Position numbers and translations under genes: made by a program
DNA from: Vulcanimicrobiota bacterium
Lineage (GTDB): Bacteria; Vulcanimicrobiota; Xenobia; Xenobiales; JADMJV01
Length of the DNA: 64,000 nucleotides
Assembly: GCA_019637395.1 (NCBI GenBank)
Contig: JAHBVR010000012.1
Coordinates: 1-64,000 of the forward strand
Direction: 5' to 3'
Part shown: positions 44,035 to 52,571 of the stretch, in pieces
Numbering within the stretch: position 1 is the first letter of the stretch
How the letters are laid out: the number at the start of each line of letters is the position of its first letter
The notes under the pieces: model-generated
The model's database searches: none
Seen by the model: the letters and a program-made list of their open reading frames with translations, nothing else
Told to the model about the DNA's origin: nothing

Positions 44035-44811
44035 CTACCCCTGTACCCCTTCAGCAGGTTGAAAGTTGCTCATTTCCGCGGCTACGACTTCCAGGCTGGT
44101 GTAGGGTTCGTATTTGCCCTCCGGGATGTCGCGGCAGCTCATAGGCCCGTGGTGTTCGTGTCTGGCCAGGCTGAAGTGCCAGCTTTCGCAGGTTCCGTCG
44201 GGCCAGTGAACCAGGCAGCCGCCTTCGCCGGGCTCGAGCCAGAGAGGCCAGAGGCCGCGTTCCTGGAAGAGGCGTGCTTCCATAACCTGCAGAGGCGGCT
44301 GGTAAGCGGCGTGGCCGCGCAGGAAGCGGGGCAGGCATTGCGGGCTTTCCAGGGAGAGTCGGCCGTAGACGCGCCAACTGGGGAGATGCCACAGGGTGGG
44401 AGCGAAGCGGTGGCCGCCGATGTGGCTGACTTCCCAAACCTCCTGGTGGCCGGCCGCCCGCAGAGCCTGGGCCAGACGGGGTCCCAGCGTGCCGCAGCAG
44501 ACGTCCCGGCTGCCGTGGGTGCAGACCAGGAATTTTTCGCTTACGGGGGCTCCTTCCCGGTCGGTCACCCTACCCTGCCGCCATTCAAAAGAGTGGATGG
44601 CGCCCTGGTCGGAATGCCGGGCCAACAGAGTAAAGGGTATTTCCTGAGCGCGCCAATCGTCCAGCCGGGCCTGCCATTCCGGGGGCAGGGTCAGGCAATC
44701 CTGGGTCTTGGCGGTCCAGGGCCGGAGCCGGTCGACTATGACCAGATGCTGACTGATGGTGGCGCTGCCCAGCAAGGGCTGGTCGCTGCACAGATCGAGA
44801 CAGCGGGACAT
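44035..44811 (-). CDS. Sucrase/ferredoxin-like (Aim32/Apd1 family) protein
   Basis: 258 aa. The conserved regions are FLVCTHGSRDVCCGTLGPRL, with closely spaced Cys, and VWEVSHIGGHRFAPTLWHLP followed by YGRL. They match the thioredoxin-like [2Fe-2S] family, in which Cys and His (HxGGH) ligate the cluster. The family acts in redox or iron homeostasis in the cytosol. It overlaps ccsA by 1 nt, which places it downstream of cytochrome c biogenesis. Confidence 0.82.
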   Translation of the reverse strand: MSRCLDLCSDQPLLGSATISQHLVIVDRLRPWTAKTQDCLTLPPEWQARLDDWRAQEIPFTLLARHSDQGAIHSFEWRQGRVTDREGAPVSEKFLVCTHGSRDVCCGTLGPRLAQALRAAGHQEVWEVSHIGGHRFAPTLWHLPSWRVYGRLSLESPQCLPRFLRGHAAYQPPLQVMEARLFQERGLWPLWLEPGEGGCLVHWPDGTCESWHFSLARHEHHGPMSCRDIPEGKYEPYTSLEVVAAEMSNFQPAEGVQG

Positions 44812-46418
44812 CAGGCGTTGTCGCGCTGGCGAGCCTTCACCCGCCAGGCGGTGAAGGCCACGAAGAGAACTTCCAGGACGCTGTAGACCGCTACGTACTG
44901 GACGCCGCCGGTGCCGAAGCCGTAGCTGTGCAGACCCGCGCCGAGCACGAAGTTGACCCCGTACCAGGCCATCAAAACCCCCTGGAAGGCCAGCACCGAC
45001 CAGGCGGCGATGCCGAAGGCTCCGATCCAGTTGGTGAAACGGGCATGCAAAATGGCCAGGTAACCGAGCAGAGCGATCAGAGCCCAGACCTCCTTCGGAT
45101 CCCAGCCCCAGAAGCGGCCCCAGGAATAGTTGGCCCAGACGCCGCCCAGCAGGGTGCCGGCGGCCAGCAAGACCACGCCCACCTGGATGGCCTTATAGAG
45201 GGCCAGGTGGAGAGCGTTTAATTCCTCCCTTTGGTCGGGACCTTGCAGGTGCTTCCACAACACCATGTGGCCCAGGCCCATTGAGAGCAGGAAGGCCGCA
45301 TAGCCCAGGGTGATGGTGAGCACGTGGATGGTCAGCCAGAAGTTGCTGCGCAGAACCGGCATCAGCGGCCGGATGGAAGGGTCGAGCACGGCCGGTAGCT
45401 GGTCCGCCAGGGCCAGGCAGATGACGGCGCCGCTGCAGGCGGCCACCAGATAGCTGCGCTGGCGGTAGAGCAGCTCGAAAATGAGGGCGAAAGTGATGGC
45501 TCCGAAGGCCACCCAGATCACCGATTCATACATGTTGGTGACGGGCGGACGCCCGCCGATGGAACAGCGTAGATAAAAACCATAGGCGTGCAGCGCCCAG
45601 CCGCCGGCGGCTCCGGCCACACCCAGCCAGTAGAGCGAGGTGCCTCGGGTGGTCAAGAAAAGACAGACCAGGCTGAAGAGATAGAGCATCCAGGCCTTGC
45701 GGAAAGGATGGAAGTGATTGTAGTGCACTTCCTGGGCCAGAGCGGCGCCGTCCGGATAAGGGCCAACCGCCTGTAGAGCCGCCGCCAGTTCGTTGACGGC
45801 TTTATCCTGGCCGCTTTTATTGACGATGGCCGTGTGAAACTGCTCGATCGCTTTTTTGAGTTCGGCGGGGGCGTTCTCCGCGTTCTGCACTTCATAAAAA
45901 TTAGCCCAGGGCGAGGCCAGGTTCTCCGGCGAGGGCACCATCGTCCAGGAAGCGCCCTTGGAAATCAGCTCCAGATAACCCATTTTCGAGAGCAGCTCGT
46001 TCATGGCCGACAGGCGGTTGGGCACTTTGTCACCCGGCTTGAGCCGGTGCAGTTCTTCGCGAATTTTCACCACCTCGGCATTGGCATTGAGTTCGGCGGC
46101 GCTAAAGTAACGCTGGTCGGCGGGCAACCCGAGCTTCTTGTGCCAGTCTTTGTTGCGAAACTCGATGACGGGCAAATTGGCCACCTGCTCGCCGAGTGCA
46201 TACCACTGCAGCATGGTGACCACGGGGTCGCGCTTCTCGAACTCGGCCTTGCCGGTGAGGTAGCGCACCGTCTCCAGCGCAAAAGTGTCGAAAGGCTTGA
46301 GACGGCCGCCTTGCTGCACCGCCAGAAAACGGAAGCGATTGGCCCAGTCAGGCACCTCCTCGGCCCGGCCGGCCAGCGGAGCCAGCAGCAGGCAGAGTAA
46401 CAAAATCCATCTAGACAT
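44811..46418 (-). CDS. ccsA: Cytochrome c biogenesis protein CcsA (System II)
   Basis: About 535 aa from ATG 46418, chosen because GAGG lies 9 nt upstream; ATG 46433 overlaps the resB stop but lacks spacing. A signal peptide (ILLLCLLLAPLAGRA) and ~220-residue periplasmic part precede 8 or so helices. The WWD-like heme-handling motif GRFWGWDPKEVWALI and the His in LTIHVLTITLGYAA are intact. It handles heme for ligation to apocytochrome c. The long N-terminal extension is unusual for ResC and resembles Ccs fusion forms. Confidence 0.92.
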   Translation of the reverse strand: MSRWILLLCLLLAPLAGRAEEVPDWANRFRFLAVQQGGRLKPFDTFALETVRYLTGKAEFEKRDPVVTMLQWYALGEQVANLPVIEFRNKDWHKKLGLPADQRYFSAAELNANAEVVKIREELHRLKPGDKVPNRLSAMNELLSKMGYLELISKGASWTMVPSPENLASPWANFYEVQNAENAPAELKKAIEQFHTAIVNKSGQDKAVNELAAALQAVGPYPDGAALAQEVHYNHFHPFRKAWMLYLFSLVCLFLTTRGTSLYWLGVAGAAGGWALHAYGFYLRCSIGGRPPVTNMYESVIWVAFGAITFALIFELLYRQRSYLVAACSGAVICLALADQLPAVLDPSIRPLMPVLRSNFWLTIHVLTITLGYAAFLLSMGLGHMVLWKHLQGPDQREELNALHLALYKAIQVGVVLLAAGTLLGGVWANYSWGRFWGWDPKEVWALIALLGYLAILHARFTNWIGAFGIAAWSVLAFQGVLMAWYGVNFVLGAGLHSYGFGTGGVQYVAVYSVLEVLFVAFTAWRVKARQRDNA

Positions 46419-46429
46419 CGGCAAAAACC

Positions 46430-48136
46430 TCATTCAGAAACCGCCCGTTTACCCACGTTTACCTTGTAGGGACGGGTGAGGAACATAATGGCGATACCCA
46501 CTACCACCATGATCGAACCCAAATATTTGAGCCCGATGCCGGGGTCTTTGGATACCGTAAAAATCGAGTAAGTGGGTTGGCCGGGCACTTCCGAATAGCT
46601 GCTCTGGAAGAACTTGTAGCCGCCTTTGACCAGCGGTTCGTTCATCTGAATCAAGTAACTCTGGCCTTCCACTTCCACTTCGCTTTTGAAAGCAGCCGGG
46701 CTGTTGGTGCCGGGGTCCATATCCATCTGAAAGTCTTTCAGGCGCACCGGAAAGGCCAGTTCGATGCTTTTATAGGCATAGCCGACGATCAGTTCGGCTC
46801 CCGAGTCGGCGTGCACAGAAATCACGTCGCCGCGCTCCAGCCAGCGGCTCTGGTTTTCTTTGGTGCCCAGCAGGCGCAGCCGGATGGCCGGGGGCGGAGC
46901 GTTCTGCTCGGCGCCTTTTTCCACTTCCACCGGAACGAATTCGCGCACTTCCACCGCTTTGGGCAGCATTTTGCTGACCTCGAACTGCAGATTCATCCAG
47001 CCGGTGGCCTGCGGCTTATTTATTTCTATTGGGGTGGCAGCTTTAGCGTCAACCTTGCCCCAAAGCTTGCCGGCGGGGTCGACGATCAGGCTGAGAGCAT
47101 GATCTTTCCCGGCCGTATCGAAAGCGTAGAGCAGCTTGGCCGGCAGGGCTTCGCCCTGCGAAGCAGTTCGGGTATTCAGTTCGGGCAACCGGGCGAAGAG
47201 CAGCCAATCCTGAGAATTGCCCTTCTGGTCGGCCAGGCGGATGTCCAGGCAGGGATTGACCGGCTCGTCGCTCTGGGAGATCAGTTCGTTCTTGACGGCC
47301 ACCGCGTGGGGCAGGTAGCGGCGCAGAGTGACGGTGAAGTCACCGACCTGCAGGGGCTTGCCGGGCGAAAGTTCGGAAACGTTGACCTGGAGGGGCTCGC
47401 CGGCCACCAGCAACTGCAACTCGCCGCGTTCGCTGGAACCGGCCTGGATCAGGCTCTTGAGATGCTCCTCGTGGTTGGCGCGTAACAACCGGATGCGGGC
47501 CGGGCCGAGTTGCACGTCGCCTTTGCCGGCCGTCAGCCACTGGTGCTGGTCCACGTGCTGATTGAAGATGCGCATCTCGACCGCGGGCACTCCCTGGGGA
47601 GCTTCCTTGTAGTAAGTGTTGCGGCGCGCGTGATGCAGATACTCCACCACTTCGGCCGTCACGCCTTCGCGCAAAGTCACCCGCTGGGGACGGTTCTCAC
47701 TGGGTGGGGTCCAGCGAAACTCGGCCTGAATCTCCTCGAGCCGCTGGCTGGGGCGGCCTACGAAGAAGACCGGGTCGTTGAGCATGATACGCCTGGACGT
47801 CTGGCCTTCCTGAATGATCATCGAGCCGTCCACGCCGGCCACCATGGTGAAGGCGGAGGCCGCCAGCAAAACCAGAATCCCCAGGTGAGTCACCACGAAG
47901 CCGATCTGCTTTTTGCTCCAGGGGTAGCGTATAGCCGTCGAGCAGAAGATATTGACGAAAAAGATGAGCAGGAATACCGCGAAAAGCGGGCTCTTGTAGA
48001 CCAGATGCTGAGCCGTCGGAGTATCATAGGCCGACTCGTAGTAGGTAGCCGAGGCCAGAATCACGACGAAAAAGACGAAGAGAATGACGGCCAGCTTGAT
48101 CGAGGCCAGGAACTTGAATACTTTATTACGCTTCAC
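46430..48136 (-). CDS. resB: Cytochrome c biogenesis protein ResB/Ccs1 (System II)
   Basis: 568 aa. Three N-terminal helices are visible (IKLAVILFVFFVVILASATY; LFAVFLLIFFVNIFCSTAIR; VTHLGILVLLAASAFTMVAG), then a large periplasmic domain (~120-530) and a final helix (YLGSIMVVVGIAIMFLTRPY). The His in FVVTHLGIL is typical. It forms the System II complex with CcsA, which shares a 4-nt overlap. Cysteine-reducing partners (CcdA, ResA) are not within the window. Confidence 0.9.
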   Translation of the reverse strand: MKRNKVFKFLASIKLAVILFVFFVVILASATYYESAYDTPTAQHLVYKSPLFAVFLLIFFVNIFCSTAIRYPWSKKQIGFVVTHLGILVLLAASAFTMVAGVDGSMIIQEGQTSRRIMLNDPVFFVGRPSQRLEEIQAEFRWTPPSENRPQRVTLREGVTAEVVEYLHHARRNTYYKEAPQGVPAVEMRIFNQHVDQHQWLTAGKGDVQLGPARIRLLRANHEEHLKSLIQAGSSERGELQLLVAGEPLQVNVSELSPGKPLQVGDFTVTLRRYLPHAVAVKNELISQSDEPVNPCLDIRLADQKGNSQDWLLFARLPELNTRTASQGEALPAKLLYAFDTAGKDHALSLIVDPAGKLWGKVDAKAATPIEINKPQATGWMNLQFEVSKMLPKAVEVREFVPVEVEKGAEQNAPPPAIRLRLLGTKENQSRWLERGDVISVHADSGAELIVGYAYKSIELAFPVRLKDFQMDMDPGTNSPAAFKSEVEVEGQSYLIQMNEPLVKGGYKFFQSSYSEVPGQPTYSIFTVSKDPGIGLKYLGSIMVVVGIAIMFLTRPYKVNVGKRAVSE

Positions 48137-48168
48137 ATGCCACCGTTGCCGGCGGTCAGTTGCCGGCG

Positions 48169-50142
48169 TTATTTCTTTTTGGACTTCTTCCCGGTTTTCT
48201 TGGCAGGTATGCTTGCCGGAGCAGATTTTTTCCCGGCCGGTACCGCCAGGATGCCGTCCACTTCCTTGCCCAGGTCTTCGGCATAGCCGGGCTGGCCTTG
48301 AGCCTGGGCCAGACGCTGGACTTCTTCCAATTGTTTCCGGCTGCCTTCAACATCGCCCAGATGGGCCAGGGTCAGGGCCAGGTTGCCGCGCGCCGCCAAT
48401 AATTCAGGCTCCAGGCTGAGGGCTCGCTCGAAGTGATGCACGGCCGTTTCAAACTGGCGTAATTCGTAGTGGGCCAGGGCCAGGTTGAAGTGGCCTTCGG
48501 CATAGTCCGGCATCTGCTCCAGGGCTTGTTGCAGTTGGGCTACCGCTTCTTCGAAGCGGCGCAGGCGGGCCAGCACGATGCCCAGGTTGTTGCGCGAGTA
48601 GACGTCGCGCGGGTCCGAGGCCAGGGCGGCCTGGAAACGCTCGGCGGCTTCCTCGAAGCGCTCCAGGGCGGTCAAGACCAGGCCCAGGTTGCTCAGAGTG
48701 TAGCCGTCGCTCGGCTCGCTGGCCAGGGCCTGCTCGAAGGCCTGCAGGGCTTTGTCGACTTCGCCGAGCTGGTAGCGGGTGAGAGCCAGGTGGTTGAGGG
48801 CGTAAACATCCTGCGGATCGGCCTGCACGGCCTGCTCGAAGCGCTCGCCGGCTTCGGCCAGACGATTCAGTTGAGACAGCGCCAGACCCCAGTGAGTCAA
48901 GGCGTAAGCATCGCGTTCATCCTGGGAAACGGCAAAAGCGAAATGCTCTATGGCGTCTTCATAGTGGCCCAGCGACGAGAGCGAGAAACCGAGGTTGTTG
49001 CGGGCCAGCACATCTCCAGGATCGACCTCGACGGCGCGCACCAGCACGTCCACGGCCTCCTGCATATGACCCGAGCGGATCAGACACAGACCCAGGTTGT
49101 TAAGCGCGTAGCTGTCGCGATCATCGGCCACCAGGCTACGCCGAAACTCCTGCTCGGCTTCGCTGACCCGTCCCAGGCTGAGCAGGGCGCGACCCAGGTT
49201 GTTGCGGGCATACGAGTCGTGCGGAGAGAGCTCCAAAGCTCGGCTATAGTAGCTGACGGCTTCCTGCCACATACCCTGCTGGGCGTGCACGCGACCCAAA
49301 TTGTGATAGGCCACCGCGTCGTCCGGGTGCTCGTCGAGCACGGCCCGGAACTGCGCCACAGCCGAACTCTGGTCCCCTTGCTTGGCCAGGATACGGCCCA
49401 GGTTGTTGCGTGCGTACGCATCGCCCGAGTCGATCTGAAGGGCCAGTTCGAATTCACGGCGGGCTTCGTCGATCCGTTCGGTGCGCTCCATCAGCTTGCC
49501 CAGATTGTTGTGGGCATAAAGATCGGTTCGGTCCAGCTCCAGCGCGCGCCGGAAGCAGTTTTCGGCGTCTTCCAAACGATTCTGGCGGGCATAAACCTGG
49601 CCCAGATTGTTGTGAGCGTAGACGTCGTCGGCGTTGAGCTGGAGGGCTTGAAGATAATAGGATTCGGCTTGTTCCAGTTGACCCAGCCTGGAATACATCA
49701 AGCCCAGGTTATAATAAGCCTGCGAATAGTCGGGCGACAGCTCCAGGGCTTTTTCCCAACACTCGATGGCTTTGGCATACTGGGTCTGGCGCGCGTAGAC
49801 CAGGCCGAGATTATTGTGCGCGTAGGGGTCACCGGGACGATGCTCGAGGGCCTGCCGGTACTGATCGGCCGCCTGGCGGAATTTGCCCTGTCCGAGGTAG
49901 TACATCCCCAGGAAGTAGCGAGCGGCGGAGTGAGCCGGATCGAGCTCGACCACCTTGCGCCAATGTTTGGCCGCCTTTCCTTGCTCACCCTGGCGAGCCA
50001 GGGCAACACCCAGATCAAACTGCACGTCAGCCCGATCCGGATGTTCTTTCTCCAGAATCCGTAGCTCTTCTACCGTGGCTACACTCTGGTTTTCGGCGCT
50101 GGGCGCGGCTGCTTTCGGGGATCGGGTTCGGCGCTTGGTCAT
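48169..50142 (-). CDS. Protein with 17 tandem TPR repeats
   Basis: 657 aa. A ~40-residue basic start precedes 17 consecutive 34-residue TPRs (~40-610), many with the same consensus YAxNNLGxxLxxxGxxxEA (for example YAHNNLGLVYARQTQYAKAI). The tail is Lys-rich (KTGKKSKKK). There is no signal peptide, so it should be cytoplasmic. It is 32 nt upstream of resB and downstream of the AMIN-STN gene. It is probably a scaffold; partners unknown. AAAGG precedes the ATG. Confidence 0.92.
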   Translation of the reverse strand: MTKRRTRSPKAAAPSAENQSVATVEELRILEKEHPDRADVQFDLGVALARQGEQGKAAKHWRKVVELDPAHSAARYFLGMYYLGQGKFRQAADQYRQALEHRPGDPYAHNNLGLVYARQTQYAKAIECWEKALELSPDYSQAYYNLGLMYSRLGQLEQAESYYLQALQLNADDVYAHNNLGQVYARQNRLEDAENCFRRALELDRTDLYAHNNLGKLMERTERIDEARREFELALQIDSGDAYARNNLGRILAKQGDQSSAVAQFRAVLDEHPDDAVAYHNLGRVHAQQGMWQEAVSYYSRALELSPHDSYARNNLGRALLSLGRVSEAEQEFRRSLVADDRDSYALNNLGLCLIRSGHMQEAVDVLVRAVEVDPGDVLARNNLGFSLSSLGHYEDAIEHFAFAVSQDERDAYALTHWGLALSQLNRLAEAGERFEQAVQADPQDVYALNHLALTRYQLGEVDKALQAFEQALASEPSDGYTLSNLGLVLTALERFEEAAERFQAALASDPRDVYSRNNLGIVLARLRRFEEAVAQLQQALEQMPDYAEGHFNLALAHYELRQFETAVHHFERALSLEPELLAARGNLALTLAHLGDVEGSRKQLEEVQRLAQAQGQPGYAEDLGKEVDGILAVPAGKKSAPASIPAKKTGKKSKKK

Positions 50143-50173
50143 GTGCCGCCTTTCGCTTTAAAAGTTAGCGGTC

Positions 50174-51202
50174 CTACTTCGCCAGCACGTTTTGCAGCAG
50201 GTTACGCACCTTTTCCAGGTCGCCCGCCTCTCCGCGCACAAAGAGCACATTGAGCCGGTCATCGTGAATCACTTCGACCTCCGATACGGCCCGGCGAATC
50301 GCCGACACCATTTGGCTGGCGGATTTGTCCGCCATCAAGGGGAAATAATCGCTGACCAGGTTCAGGCTGCGCGTGCCGCCTTCCGAAACCGGGTCCGGGT
50401 GAGTAATAGTGGGCACCAGGGTCGCGCCGGCACCGCTATTGTCACCAAAAACGCGGACGCGGTTGCCCTCGATCTTGACTTCATAGAGGTCTTGCTGCTT
50501 GCCCAGCACGTTGGTGAGCGCCTGGGAGAGGGGCGTATCCTTGAAGGAAGCCGTGACCGAGCCTTTCACGCCGGGTCCGATGTCGGCTTCCAGACCGGCC
50601 GCCTGGGCCATCTCACGAATGGCGGCGGGCAGATCTTTATTGATAAAGCTGACCGTGATGGGGCGCTGGTCCACGTTATTGCGGGCGGGAGCGGGGGTTG
50701 GAGTCACTGGACGGGGAGCGGGCCGGTCTGGGGTGGCCGTCGGCTTTACCGGCGGCAGAGTGGCTAAGCCGGGAGCAGCAGCCGGCTTGGAGGCCACCGG
50801 AAGCCTGGGGGTATCATTGCCCGAGGCCAGCTCGCCAGCCGAGATGCGCAGAGTCCAGTTCTTCTTGTCGGGACTGCTGATCCAGCTCATCTTGGGGTTC
50901 TGCAGAGCGTAGAGAGTAACCACCACGTTGCCCGCGCCGGGCTTAACTTCCACTTTCTGCAGGACGCCTTTGTCGATATTCGAGACGGCCTTGCCCTGCC
51001 ACTCGACTTTCGGGATGGTGATCTCGAGGCGATGCGGATTTTCTCGCCATTTTTGGCTCACATTCTCGAACGGCTTGTCCTGAGACAGACGCAGTTCGAC
51101 GCGATCACTGGTCTTGCGAACATCGACACCCAGTTTGGGGTCAGCCCCGGCCCAGCCCGTCAGGGCAATAGCCAAAAGAAGTCCGGCGTAGTTACGAGAC
51201 AA
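50174..51202 (-). CDS. AMIN-STN-secretin N-domain protein without secretin pore
   Basis: 342 aa from TTG 51202 (GGAGG, 9-nt spacing). After the signal peptide (LLLAIALTGWAGA) there is an AMIN domain (~25-120, peptidoglycan-targeting). A Pro-rich linker is followed by STN/N0 (~178-250, ITVSFINKDLPAAIREMAQA) and an N1-type domain (~270-340, LNLVSDYFPLMADKSASQMV). This is the N-terminal half of PilQ/GspD, but the beta-barrel domain is missing. It may be a periplasmic partner of a pilus or secretion system encoded elsewhere. Confidence 0.82.
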   Translation of the reverse strand: MSRNYAGLLLAIALTGWAGADPKLGVDVRKTSDRVELRLSQDKPFENVSQKWRENPHRLEITIPKVEWQGKAVSNIDKGVLQKVEVKPGAGNVVVTLYALQNPKMSWISSPDKKNWTLRISAGELASGNDTPRLPVASKPAAAPGLATLPPVKPTATPDRPAPRPVTPTPAPARNNVDQRPITVSFINKDLPAAIREMAQAAGLEADIGPGVKGSVTASFKDTPLSQALTNVLGKQQDLYEVKIEGNRVRVFGDNSGAGATLVPTITHPDPVSEGGTRSLNLVSDYFPLMADKSASQMVSAIRRAVSEVEVIHDDRLNVLFVRGEAGDLEKVRNLLQNVLAK

Positions 51203-51223
51203 AGCGGTTTACCTCCGCAATCG

Positions 51224-51565
51224 TTATTGGTGGGCAGGCTGATTCGGAGCGACGATCGGAACCATCTGTCCGTTGGGCGTCTGCACGCCGTCAATGGTCT
51301 CCAAGCGCAAAAAGTTATTCGCATCCAGGCGTGCCGAACATTCAATGATCATACCGGGCACGATATTGGACGGAATCAACTCGCCCTGCTTCACGAAAAC
51401 CCGCGTATACTGCGCATCCGGAGAGACCAGCACAAAATGGTTGGCCTGAACATAACCGACCGTGCCCCGGCAACGGACCGGCGGATCGAAGATGTCCTGA
51501 AGGATGTCTGCCTGGGCCGTCCCCATCAGCGTTACCAACATCAAAAGGCGAACTAACATTTTCAT
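51224..51565 (-). CDS. Small secreted hypothetical protein, 113 aa
   Basis: The signal peptide is MLVRLLMLVTLMGTAQA, cut before DILQD. The mature part is beta-rich (RCRGTVGYVQANHFVLVS, TRVFVKQGELIPSNIVPGMI), suggesting an OB-like or SH3-like fold. It lies 21 nt upstream of the AMIN-STN gene, so it may belong to the same envelope system. No family recognised. Confidence 0.6.
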   Translation of the reverse strand: MKMLVRLLMLVTLMGTAQADILQDIFDPPVRCRGTVGYVQANHFVLVSPDAQYTRVFVKQGELIPSNIVPGMIIECSARLDANNFLRLETIDGVQTPNGQMVPIVAPNQPAHQ

Positions 51566-51620
51566 AGCCGCCCTGGATTCCGCTATCGGAACGGAAACCC
51601 TTTTCCTTAAATAAAGGGGG

Positions 51621-52571
51621 CTATCTCATAGGTGTGACGCGGCTGGGGGAGACCCACTCGTCAGGGTAGTCCTGGGCCAGGCCCATCCAGTGAACCAACA
51701 CTCCGCGCTGCCCCTGCTCCACTACCCGAGCCTTCCAGTTGGCTCCGTCGGCAAAGACGCTAACGTAGGCCCCCTCCCCCGCCCGTAGCGGGCGAGCGGT
51801 GCGCACCCAGCCTGTGTTCTCTGGGAAAAGCGGCGAGCCGGAGCCGCCGGCCTTCTGGTTTTCGGCGAACAGCATATCCTTTTCCACCTGCTCAGACATT
51901 TCGGCCAGACTGATCACGCCATCGCCGTTGGCGTCACAGCGCGGGTCTCCACTCAGGGCATCGAGCAGACAATCGGTAAAGGTCCAATTGCCAGTACTGC
52001 TGAGGCGGGCAGTCGAGGAGGAAAGGGCAAAGAAGCCGATATTGCTCACGTTGCGCCGAGCCGCCAGGCGCATGGCGCCGGAATGACAGCAGTCGGCCGA
52101 GAGAAAGACGCGGCTGCCCTTGAAGAGGCGGTTCACGTCGCGCTCGATACCGCGTAAACCCCAGAGCGTATCCACGTCGTAGCCGTCGTAGGGTACCATC
52201 CAGAAGGTGCGATCAGCCTCATCCCGGTAACCGTGACCTGCGTAGTAGAGGATCAGCGTGTCTCCGGGTCGGCACTTGCCGAGAATTTTCATAAACGCAT
52301 CGTGAATGCCCTGACGGGTGGCGTCTCGATCGAGCAAAAGGGTCACCTGCTCGGGCGGCACGCCCAGGCGCTGGTAGGCCAGGGCCAAGCGCACGTCACG
52401 CCGATTGGTTTTCGGGAAGCCGGGATAGATGTCGGAACGGGACCACTCCAGGCAACCCACCACGAACACCCAGGTACGGCGAGGATCCAGGCCGTCGGCC
52501 GGGGCCGGTCCCTGGGCCCAAACCCAGGCGGTTAGAGCCAGCCACAAACTGACCACCATGCATCTAATCAT
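51621..52571 (-). CDS. Secreted caspase-like peptidase (C14) with EF-hand motif and Tudor-like C-terminus
   Basis: About 316 aa from ATG 52571 (ATG 52560 is possible). Signal peptide SLWLALTAWVWAQ. The p20-type core carries the catalytic His in ILYYAGHGYRDEADR (His ~113) and Cys in LSADCCHSGAM (Cys ~162, D-x-C-H-S-G). A canonical EF-hand loop DANGDGVISLAE is at ~213-224. The end (~265-316) reads WKARVVEQGQRGVLVHWMGL, then YPDEWVSPSRV, like a Tudor-knot/chromo-type barrel. It overlaps the ATP-grasp gene by 8 nt. Confidence 0.82.
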   Translation of the reverse strand: MIRCMVVSLWLALTAWVWAQGPAPADGLDPRRTWVFVVGCLEWSRSDIYPGFPKTNRRDVRLALAYQRLGVPPEQVTLLLDRDATRQGIHDAFMKILGKCRPGDTLILYYAGHGYRDEADRTFWMVPYDGYDVDTLWGLRGIERDVNRLFKGSRVFLSADCCHSGAMRLAARRNVSNIGFFALSSSTARLSSTGNWTFTDCLLDALSGDPRCDANGDGVISLAEMSEQVEKDMLFAENQKAGGSGSPLFPENTGWVRTARPLRAGEGAYVSVFADGANWKARVVEQGQRGVLVHWMGLAQDYPDEWVSPSRVTPMR

